Source: an uncultured Faecalibacterium sp. (GTDB lineage: Bacteria > Bacillota > Clostridia > Oscillospirales > Ruminococcaceae). Taken from it: a stretch of DNA of 64,000 bases. The DNA lies in the NCBI GenBank assembly GCA_934503275.1, contig CAKSVD010000006.1:31458-95457 (forward strand). The letters are read 5' to 3'. This document shows positions 57,872-64,000 of the stretch, piece after piece. The notes beneath the pieces were generated by a model, which was given only the letters and a program-made list of their open reading frames with translations, was not told where the DNA came from and made no database searches. Each line of letters begins with the position of its first letter. The first letter of the stretch is position 1. The translations under genes and the position numbers were made by a program.

Positions 57872-59443
57872 ATGATCGCGATCGGAGTGATCGTGGCCTT
57901 GATCGTTGCTGTTGTCGGTGTGGCTGCGGGCTATTTTATTGGTTACAACAACCGTAAAAAGACCGCTGAAGCCCAGATCGGCAGCGCCGAGGCCGAGGCT
58001 ACCCGGCTGGTGAACGAGGCGATCAAGACCGCCGACCAGAAGCGCAAGGAAGCGGTTCTGGAAGCAAAGGACGAGGCTTTCCGTCTGAAAGCCGAGGTCG
58101 ATGCCCAGAAGGCAGAGGCCGACAAGGAGATCAAGCAGCGCCGTGCGGAGATCAGCCGTCAGGAGAACCGCATCGACCAGAAGGAGACAGCGCTGGACCG
58201 CAAGACCGAAGCGCTGGAAAAGAAGGAAGAAGAGCTGAAAAAGCGCGCCGCCGAGGCCGAGGAGCGTCTGGCAGAGATCGACGCTTTGCGCGCCAAGGAG
58301 ATGGAGCGTCTGGAAACACTGGCCGGTCTGAGCCAGGAGGACGCCCGCGAGGTGCTGCTGCACAAGGTGGACGAGGAACTGACCCACGAAAAGGCCGTGC
58401 GCGTTGCCGCCTACGAGACCGACCTGAAGGAAAACTGCGATAACATCGCCCGCAACCTCATCGGACAGGCTGTCAGCCGCTGCGCTGCCGACCATTGCAG
58501 CGAGACCACCGTCAGCGTGGTGCCGCTGCCCAGCGATGAGATGAAGGGCCGCATCATCGGCCGCGAGGGCCGCAATATCCGCGCGCTGGAGACCGCTACC
58601 GGCGTGGATCTGATCATCGACGATACCCCGGAGGCCATCACCCTGTCCTCCTTCGACCAGACCCGCCGCGAGGTGGCCCGCATGACGCTGGAGCGCCTGA
58701 TCGGCGATGGCCGCATCCACCCCGCCCGCATCGAGGAGACGGTGGAGAAGTGCCGCCATGATCTGGAACTGCAGATGAAGCGCGAAGGCGAGCGCGCGGT
58801 GATGGAACTGGGCATCCACGGCCTGCACCCCGACCTGATCAAGCTGATCGGCCGGCTGAAGTACCGCACCAGCTTTGGCCAGAACGCCCTGACCCACAGC
58901 ATGGAAGTGGCTTGGGTGGCCGGTCTGCTGGCGGGCGAAATGGGCGTGAACGTGACCATGGCACGCCGCGCCGGTCTGCTGCATGATATCGGCAAGGCAC
59001 TGGATCACGAGATCGAGGGCAGCCACGTTCAGATCGGCGTGGACATCTGCCGCAAGTACAAGGAGAACACCCAGATCATCCACGCCATTGAGGCACACCA
59101 CGGCGACGTGGAGCCCAAGACCCCGCTGGCCTTCATCATTCAGGCTGCCGACGCCATCAGCGCCGCCCGCCCGGGTGCCCGCCGCGAGAACGTGGAAAGC
59201 TACGTCAAGCGTCTGGAAAATCTGGAGGAGATCTCCTCCAGCTTCGAGGGCGTGGAGCAGGCCTTTGCCGTACAGGCAGGCCGCGAAGTGCGCATTCTGG
59301 TCAAGCCCGACGTCATCAGCGACGATCAGGTCATCCTGCTGGCACGCTCCATTGCCAAAAAGATCGAGGATACGCTGGATTACCCCGGCCAGATCAAGGT
59401 CAACGTTATCCGCGAGAGCCGCGCTGTGGAGTACGCAAAATAA
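57872..59443 (+). CDS. rny: Ribonuclease Y
   Basis: About 523 residues from 57872 (AGGAGA upstream). RNase Y starts mRNA decay at the membrane. An N-terminal membrane helix ([23 protein letters not shown]) is followed by a long charged coiled coil (about 30-200), a KH RNA-binding domain with the [11 protein letters not shown] loop, and an HD domain with [12 protein letters not shown] metal residues and HHGD. Length and order are normal. The structured leader RNA may regulate it. A terminator at 59456-59492 follows. Confidence 0.96.
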   Translation: MIAIGVIVALIVAVVGVAAGYFIGYNNRKKTAEAQIGSAEAEATRLVNEAIKTADQKRKEAVLEAKDEAFRLKAEVDAQKAEADKEIKQRRAEISRQENRIDQKETALDRKTEALEKKEEELKKRAAEAEERLAEIDALRAKEMERLETLAGLSQEDAREVLLHKVDEELTHEKAVRVAAYETDLKENCDNIARNLIGQAVSRCAADHCSETTVSVVPLPSDEMKGRIIGREGRNIRALETATGVDLIIDDTPEAITLSSFDQTRREVARMTLERLIGDGRIHPARIEETVEKCRHDLELQMKREGERAVMELGIHGLHPDLIKLIGRLKYRTSFGQNALTHSMEVAWVAGLLAGEMGVNVTMARRAGLLHDIGKALDHEIEGSHVQIGVDICRKYKENTQIIHAIEAHHGDVEPKTPLAFIIQAADAISAARPGARRENVESYVKRLENLEEISSSFEGVEQAFAVQAGREVRILVKPDVISDDQVILLARSIAKKIEDTLDYPGQIKVNVIRESRAVEYAK

Positions 59444-59455
59444 AGCATTTTCCGC

Positions 59456-59492
59456 AGGCTGCCGTGTTTTTGACACGGCAGCCTGTTTTTTT
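59456..59492 (+). terminator. Terminator of rny
   Basis: AGGCTGCCGTGT/ACACGGCAGCCT stem plus T run. Confidence 0.92.
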
Positions 59493-59504
59493 GCACCAAA
59501 ACGA

Positions 59505-59533
59505 TTGCATTTCCCGCCAAAAAAAGGTATCAT
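59505..59533 (+). promoter_or_regulatory. Promoter of the lipoprotein gene
   Basis: TTGCAT (59505-59510), 17-bp spacer, TATCAT (59528-59533). Confidence 0.7.
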
Positions 59534-59614
59534 GGATGCAGAAGAACGCACATGGCGGCGTCCCTGCGGACGCAACACCGCAACGACCCCAACAACGGAA
59601 AGGAGCATCGTTTT

Positions 59615-60169
59615 ATGAGAAACTGGAAAAAACTGCTGGCCTGCCTGCTGGTCGGCCTGATGGCACTGACCGTATTCACCGCCTGTGACGCCAGCGTGGG
59701 TGCACCGATGCGCCCCAAGCGCTCCACAGCCGAGGATGCAAAAGCGCTGTGCGAGAGCTTTAAAGGCATGACCTACGATGAAGAGCTGAGCAATAAGGCT
59801 TACAGCATTGCAAGCTGGGTCGCCGGCACCTCGGTGTCCTGCTCCACCGACAAGAGCAAGACCGAGCTTTACCGCGTGAACCCTGTAGACAACGTTGTAA
59901 AAACCTATCTGGAGCAGAAGTACTACGCCTATGCCTTCGACAGCATGGGCATCGGCAAGAGCTTCGGCGTCGGTATGGGCGCAAATGATTTTACCCCGGG
60001 CTTTGATATCAATCCGGCCCCCAACAGCACTTCAGACATCATCTTTGTTCTGCCGAATGACGGTCGTGTGACCGACACCATGACCAAAGCCGCCGCCAAT
60101 AAGACCAAACTGGGCGTTGCCTATGTGGTAAAGGACGGCGTAAAGTACGCCGTGGTACTGTTTGGGTAA
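59615..60169 (+). CDS. Small lipoprotein of unknown function
   Basis: 184 residues from 59615 (AAAGGAG nine bases upstream). A lipoprotein signal peptide: RNWKK, a hydrophobic core LLACLLVGLMALTVF, and the lipobox FTAC with the acylated Cys at about 24. The mature part is about 160 residues, soluble, with conserved-looking VAYVVKDGVKYAVVLFG at the end, faintly like the last strands of CAP/SCP domains; this is not enough for an assignment. It likely sits on the outer face of the membrane. Two AT-rich hairpins and then repeat R7 follow. Confidence 0.8.
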   Translation: MRNWKKLLACLLVGLMALTVFTACDASVGAPMRPKRSTAEDAKALCESFKGMTYDEELSNKAYSIASWVAGTSVSCSTDKSKTELYRVNPVDNVVKTYLEQKYYAYAFDSMGIGKSFGVGMGANDFTPGFDINPAPNSTSDIIFVLPNDGRVTDTMTKAAANKTKLGVAYVVKDGVKYAVVLFG

Positions 60170-60176
60170 AACCATT

Positions 60177-60256
60177 TATTGCAAACCAACTTTTTAATGC
60201 CCTAGCAACATCGTTGGTTTGCATATCGCAAATATGCTGTTTTGATTTGCGATATT
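60177..60256 (+). terminator. Two tandem AT-rich hairpins after the lipoprotein gene
   Basis: GCAAACCAAC (60180-60189) with GTTGGTTTGC (60212-60221), then ATATCGCAAAT (60223-60233) with ATTTGCGATAT (60245-60255). They are unlike the GC-rich terminators elsewhere in the window. They may terminate or protect the 3' end. Confidence 0.55.
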
Positions 60257-60260
60257 TTCT

Positions 60261-60424
60261 AGGATTGCGATAAATGTGCGCCGCGTTCGCTATGCACATC
60301 AATAGCGGAAATACGATTTAAATTTGGAGAGCGGAACGTCTGCGGACGTTCCGCTCCCCTGTTTTCACTGGAAGGAGTGACCCCCGCAGCGCCGCGCTTT
60401 CGCAGAAAGCGGCGCTGCAGCTGC
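60261..60424 (+). repeat. Modular terminator repeat R7
   Basis: GGATTGCGATAA, covaried stem ATGTGC/GCACAT, AGCGGAAATACGATTTAAATTT, hairpin 60327-60359 (GGAGAGCGGAACGTC, TGCG loop), TTTTCACTGGAAGGAG, then the shared GC-rich hairpin with R8. Confidence 0.82.
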
Positions 60425-60672
60425 CGTTTTCCGTTACGACCCCACCTGTGAAAATGGAACACCGGAGCGTCCGCAGACGCTCCGGTGTTCCGAAATATAA
60501 AATAATCTTTCCGCTGAATATGCCCAGCAACGACGACGACCGCCGCCAGTGGCGGAAACAGGGAGGAGTTGTTGGGGCAGCGGCCAGCAAGACGCACGTG
60601 CCGCCCAAGGCACGATGCGGATGCTGGGTGCCGCAACCCGTAAGCCAGCGGAGACCATTTTTAATCGTCCCA
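60403..60672 (-). repeat. Modular terminator repeat R8 with cassette B
   Basis: A minus-strand copy 58 bp past the stop of sstT: GGGACGATTAAAAATGG, cassette B (60526-60646), ATATTCAGCGGAAAG, hairpin 60457-60489 (GGAACACCGGAGCGTC, TGCG loop), TTTTCACAGGTGGGGTCGTAACGG. It meets R7 head to head. A plain hairpin with GCAGCCGC/GCGGCTGC (60679-60713) precedes it as the direct sstT terminator. Confidence 0.82.
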
Positions 60673-60730
60673 TACAAAAAGCAGCCGCCGCACTTTCTCG
60701 TGCAGCGGCTGCTTTGTTTATGTCAGGTCA

Positions 60731-61978
60731 TCAGCCCTTCAGGAAAGCCGGCAGGGGCTTGTCCTCCTTGAGCCACTGGTGATACTCGGCGGTGGCGGCA
60801 AATTCCACGTCACCGGCAGAGTTCAGCGCAGTCTCCACCGAGTCCTGCACCACGCCGATGATGAAGCCCACGCCCACCATCTGCATGGCGATGTCGTTGG
60901 AGATGCCGAACAGCGAGCAGGCCATGGGGATCAGCAGCAGAGAGCCGCCGGCCACGCCGGAAGCGCCGCAGGCACCCAGAGCGCTCATGGCGCTCAGCAC
61001 GATGGCGGCGGGCAAAGACACCTGAATGCCCAGCGTATTAGCCGCTGCCAGCGTCATGATGGTAATGGTGATGGCGGCGCCGTCCATGTTGATGGTAGCG
61101 CCCAGCGGGATGGACACGGAGTACATATCCTTGTCCAGACCCAGCTTTTCACACAGGGACATATTCACGGGGATGTTGGCTGCAGAGCTGCGGGTGAAGA
61201 AGGCGGTCAGGCCGGACTCCTTCAGGCAGCGGAATACCAGCGGGTACGGGTTGCAGCGCAGATAGATGAACATGATGAAGGGGGAGACGATCAGTGCCAT
61301 GAACAGCATGGTGCCCACCAGCAGCGCCAGCAGCTTGCCGTACTGGGTAAAGATGGCCAGACCGTTGCCGGAAACATTGGTGTACACCAGACCCATGATG
61401 CCGAAGGGTGCCAGATTGATGATCCAGCGCACAATCTGGGAAACGGCATCGGCGGTGTTGGCCAGAAAGACCTTGGTGCTCTCTGCGCCGATGTTCTTCA
61501 TGGCAATGCCGAACATACAGGCCCAGAACAGGATGCCGATGTAGTTGCCGTTCATCAGGGCGCTGACGGGGTTGGCTACAAAGTTGGTCAGCAGGGTGCT
61601 CAGCACCTCGCCCAGACCCTGCGGGATCACGTCAGACTGTGCGGCATCGGCCAGCACCACCTTGACCGGGAACATGAAGCTGGTGATGGCTGCAATGGCT
61701 GCCGCCAGAAAGGTGGTGAGCATATACAGCCAGATCACCGTGCCAAAGCGGCGGTCCAGCTTGGACGAGCCCTGTGCCAGCGCGCTTGCCACAATGACAA
61801 ACACCAGCACCGGGGCAATGCCCTTCAGCGCGCCGACGAACAGGTTACCCAGCTCGCCTACCCAACCCGCGCCCGGCGCAACAAGCGCCAGCACCGAACC
61901 GACTGCCAAGCCGATCAGGATGCGCAGGATCAGGCTGGTCTGGTTGTATTTTGCTACAACCGCTTTCAAGGTTTTCAT
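60731..61978 (-). CDS. sstT: Serine/threonine:sodium symporter
   Basis: About 415 residues from 61978 (AGGAG about nine bases upstream). A DAACS-family transporter with eight helices and two re-entrant loops; SSAANIPVNMSLCEKLGLD and SIPLGATINMDGAAITIT (NMDG is the Na+ and substrate motif) match SstT. It should import serine and threonine with Na+. The leader has a CTGTACGC/GCGTACAG hairpin (61999-62019) just before the ribosome site, and a TATAAT -10 at about 62052-62057 on the minus strand. Monocistronic. Confidence 0.93.
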   Translation of the reverse strand: MKTLKAVVAKYNQTSLILRILIGLAVGSVLALVAPGAGWVGELGNLFVGALKGIAPVLVFVIVASALAQGSSKLDRRFGTVIWLYMLTTFLAAAIAAITSFMFPVKVVLADAAQSDVIPQGLGEVLSTLLTNFVANPVSALMNGNYIGILFWACMFGIAMKNIGAESTKVFLANTADAVSQIVRWIINLAPFGIMGLVYTNVSGNGLAIFTQYGKLLALLVGTMLFMALIVSPFIMFIYLRCNPYPLVFRCLKESGLTAFFTRSSAANIPVNMSLCEKLGLDKDMYSVSIPLGATINMDGAAITITIMTLAAANTLGIQVSLPAAIVLSAMSALGACGASGVAGGSLLLIPMACSLFGISNDIAMQMVGVGFIIGVVQDSVETALNSAGDVEFAATAEYHQWLKEDKPLPAFLKG

Positions 61979-62204
61979 ATCGTAACACTCCTCTTGCACT
62001 GTACGCCTAGCGCGTACAGTTTCCTGTTTCTTATGCGAGAACAGTTGTCATTATAGCACATACGGCGAAAAAGAGGAAGTGTTTTCAGGCATTTTGACGC
62101 CTCAAATCACGTTTTTTGTAACCTTTTGCAAAATTGCCCCGAAAACTGTACTTGCATAAAATACAGTTTTGCGGTTTTGACGAGGTTTCAGCCCACTGAA
62201 AGCT

Positions 62205-62391
62205 AGCAGGAAGCTTTCCCGCAGCGCGACTGTTTCCGCAGGAAACAAGCGCAACAGCCGCCGTTCACCGTTACGACCCCACCCGTGAAAAAGGGGTTCT
62301 GAAAAGCCCGCAGGCTTTTCAGAACCCCAAAATAAAAATATTCTTCCGCTAAAGATGCCCAAAGCAACGCGGAGGGCATTTTAAATCGTCC
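62205..62391 (-). repeat. Modular terminator repeat R9
   Basis: Starts directly at the stop of the GNAT gene: GGACGATTTAAA, covaried stem ATGCCC/GGGCAT, TTTAGCGGAAGAATATTTTTATTTTGG, hairpin 62291-62327 (GGGGTTCTGAAAAGCC, TGCG loop), TTTTTCACGGGTGGGGTCGTAACGG, and a 3' hairpin. 62060-62200 holds no gene and is AT-rich. Confidence 0.83.
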
Positions 62392-62898
62392 TTACCCCAG
62401 CTGGCTCTGGGTCAGCGACATCCGCTGATAGGCGATGCGCGGGGTGCCATCCTCCACATGGATGATGCCGCAGCGGGTAAAGCCCTCGCTCTCCAGCAGG
62501 TGCTGCATCACCTTGTTGTCGACGTGGGTGTCGGCGCGCAGGCTCTCGCAGTGCTCCAGACACCACTCCACCACTGCCTTGCCGATGCCCTTGTTTTCGC
62601 CCGCCGACGCCAGCCGGTGCAGCGTGCCGTAGGGCAAAGTGTCGTTGAGCCACTGTCCGTCCTCAATGACTTTGTAGGTGGGGTCCTCGCCAAGGATAAA
62701 CGCAAACACCGCCTGCATCCGGCCGTTCACCATGTACACGAACAGCCGGTTGGTGTCGATATCCTCCTCCAGCAGTTCCGGGCTGGGATAATTGTCCCCC
62801 CACTGGGTGGGGTTGCCGTTTTTCGCCATAAATTCCCGTGCACGGGCATAGACCTCAAGGATCTTTGCCATGTCCGCTCTTACCGCTCCGCGAAACAT
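62392..62898 (-). CDS. GNAT family N-acetyltransferase
   Basis: A 168-residue GNAT enzyme. FRGAVRADMAKILEVYARAREFM is the first helix; the acetyl-CoA loop reads GENKGIGKAVVEWCLEH (about 100-116), close to the RGxGxG pattern; DNKVMQHLLESEGFTRCG is the usual final helix-turn. Such proteins acetylate small amines or antibiotics; the substrate is not assignable. The start at 62898 has a GAGAGG-type site. It is monocistronic with R9 as terminator. Confidence 0.88.
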   Translation of the reverse strand: MFRGAVRADMAKILEVYARAREFMAKNGNPTQWGDNYPSPELLEEDIDTNRLFVYMVNGRMQAVFAFILGEDPTYKVIEDGQWLNDTLPYGTLHRLASAGENKGIGKAVVEWCLEHCESLRADTHVDNKVMQHLLESEGFTRCGIIHVEDGTPRIAYQRMSLTQSQLG

Positions 62899-63001
62899 CT
62901 CTTCTCATCCTCTCTTGACCGCACCCTGCCGCGCGGGGTGCATTTGCTTCAGTATAACACAATATTCCATAAAGTACCAGATTTTTCTCCATTTTTCAGG
63001 C

Positions 63002-63040
63002 AAAAACAGACCGCCGTGCGCGGGGCGGCAGCACGGCGGT
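63002..63040 (-). terminator. Terminator of the AraC-type gene
   Basis: ACCGCCGTGC/GCACGGCGGT stem followed by TGTTTTTG on the minus strand. Confidence 0.85.
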
Positions 63041-63065
63041 CGGGGGCAGCAAAATAAGGGGCGGT

Positions 63066-63467
63066 TCATGCGGTGGGGCGGCGGGTGGCGGTGGTGCCGT
63101 TGCGCACCAGCCGGTACTCCCGGGGGCTCAGGCCGTAGCGCTCGTGGAACAGGCGGTAGAAGTAGCTGGTGTTCTCGTAGCCCACCTGCGCAATGATCTG
63201 CTGGATGTTCAGATCGCTGCGGCGCAGCAGCCGCGCGGCGGTCTCCATGCGGTGCTTTTGCAGCAGCTCCTTGTAGGTGCGCCCGGTCTGGGCGCGCACA
63301 CACTCGCTGACATACGCCAGCGAAACACCATAAGCCCTTGCCACGTTGGAAAGGCTGGCCTCACGATAATTTTGGGTGATCTCCTGCAGCGCCGCCTGCA
63401 CCAGTGCATCGCGGCTCACAGCCTCCATGCGGGCTTGCTGCGGGGAGCGTTCAAGCTTTGCCATCAT
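63066..63467 (-). CDS. Short AraC-type HTH regulator
   Basis: About 133 residues from 63467 (GGAGG nine bases upstream); a longer in-frame start at 63623 would add a low-quality basic/Pro tail and lacks a ribosome site. The protein is almost only the AraC DNA-binding domain: first HTH SLSNVARAYGVSLAYVSECVRAQTG, second IQQIIAQVGYENTSYFYRLFHERYG with SPREYR at the end. There is no sensory domain, so it may be a constitutive or partner-dependent regulator. A hairpin (63543-63559) lies in its leader. The target is unknown. Confidence 0.85.
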   Translation of the reverse strand: MMAKLERSPQQARMEAVSRDALVQAALQEITQNYREASLSNVARAYGVSLAYVSECVRAQTGRTYKELLQKHRMETAARLLRRSDLNIQQIIAQVGYENTSYFYRLFHERYGLSPREYRLVRNGTTATRRPTA

Positions 63468-63643
63468 TGTATCTGTCCTCCGTAACGGTGCGGCGGGCGG
63501 GGGACTGGGGGAAGCCGGACCACCCGCCGCACGATAACTGCGGAGCCCTTTCCGGGCTCTTATACCCTGAATACGAATCACCCGCCGCAAACATTGCAGA
63601 AAAGATAAAAATTTTTTAGTCAATTTTCGTTGTAGAGGGAAAG

Positions 63644-64000
63644 AGGACGATTTGGAATGCGCTCCGCGTTGCTCTGCGCATCTTCAGCGGAAGAATTATT
63701 TTAAATTTCGCGTTTGGAGCGACCGCGTTTGCGTAGCAATGAAAGCCCCAGTGGGGCTTTTAAGTGGCAGAGCGGTCTGCGTAAGCAGATGGAGGGGCTT
63801 TGTCCCGACAAGCTCTGCGGAGCGCTCCAAACGCATTTTCACGGGAGGGGTCGTAAAGGAAAACGGCATTTGCAGCGCCGCTTTCTGCGAAAGCGCGGCG
63901 CTGCGGGAGAACGCTTGCTCCCCTGGGGGGAGCTGTCGCGCAGCGACTGAGGGGCTATAAATGGAGAAGCGAAAAAAGCGTTAAAGCGATAGCGCCGACT
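63644..64000 (+). repeat. Modular terminator repeat R10 with nested cassette A and extended tail
   Basis: GGACGATTTGG, ATGCGC/GCGCAT stem, TTCAGCGGAAGAATTATTTTAAATTTC, then a hairpin GCGTTTGGAGCG..CGCTCCAAACGC split by a 76-bp cassette (63731-63806), TTTTCACGGGAGGGGTCGTAAAGG, a GC-rich 3' hairpin, and a tail identical to the inverse of 206-255. This copy alone has no gene stop just upstream in its orientation. The window ends inside it. Confidence 0.82.

Overview
The window reads as chromosome of a high-GC, low-oxygen gut Bacillota, most likely Faecalibacterium (Oscillospiraceae/Ruminococcaceae). This is inferred from gene content (split transketolase, ATP-dependent PEP carboxykinase, DUF6472 and DUF4830 proteins, T-box regulated thrS), strong AGGAGG-type ribosome binding sites and GC-rich codon use. 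No rRNA, phage, plasmid, CRISPR or transposase gene is visible. About 52 protein genes and two tRNAs are supported.

Layout. 0.5-4.4 kb: MATE exporter, an odd PyrE-like phosphoribosyltransferase, MYG1-family protein, GIY-YIG nuclease. 4.75-9.7 kb: giant secreted surface protein. 9.9-18.1 kb: a complete arginine cluster on the minus strand (argG-H-C-J-B-D-F). 18.4-22.9 kb: PTS-type EIIC, GH25 lysozyme, HAD phosphatase, DUF4830 protein. 23-25 kb: ptsH-ptsI. 25.2-28 kb: Crp/Fnr regulator with thioredoxin reductase-like enzyme, and asparaginase. 28-37.6 kb: GGDEF-EAL-GGDEF protein, a four-gene overlapping operon (alaX-like, trmB, DUF6472, CmpB-like), malQ, a degenerate GGDEF protein and a small helical protein. 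38-41.2 kb: nucleotidyltransferase, T-box and thrS. 41.4-46.9 kb: Amt-PII fusion, then a probable unsaturated-uronate catabolism group (DhuI-like isomerase, cupin, DhuD/gluconate 5-dehydrogenase-like SDR). 47-53.7 kb: trpS, tRNA-Asn, tRNA-Glu, a permuted cysteine peptidase-like protein, pckA, trxA and the two transketolase halves. 54-57.4 kb: ECF S component with attenuated leader, nagB, and a LysR regulator fused to a tyrosine phosphatase. 57.6-63.6 kb: structured leader RNA plus rny, a lipoprotein, sstT, a GNAT acetyltransferase and an AraC regulator.

The most interesting layer lies between the genes. Ten copies of a modular repeat are present. Nine start at or shortly after a stop codon and are oriented with the gene they follow. 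Each full copy has a 5' part that can fold as an H-type pseudoknot, with a base-pair covarying first stem. A central terminator hairpin follows, with arms that differ almost completely between copies but keep a UNCG-type TGCG loop. A conserved 3' module comes last. Two different cassettes (76 bp and about 121 bp) are nested in hairpin loops of some copies. This looks like a mobile, portable terminator.

A second result is a probable redox regulon. The promoters of the thioredoxin reductase-like/Crp operon and of trxA, 25 kb apart, carry nearly identical GTGACCGGGTC palindromes centred exactly 29 bp from the upstream edge of their -10 hexamers, the class II activator position. The Crp/Fnr recognition helix has the R-E-x-x-x-R residues expected to read GTGA. 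Other oddities are an HPr with Lys at regulatory position 46, a phosphoribosyltransferase whose PRPP-loop acidic pair is Ala-Ala, a ThrS without TGS domain, an Amt-PII fusion, and a gene whose Shine-Dalgarno sits inside the upstream terminator hairpin.
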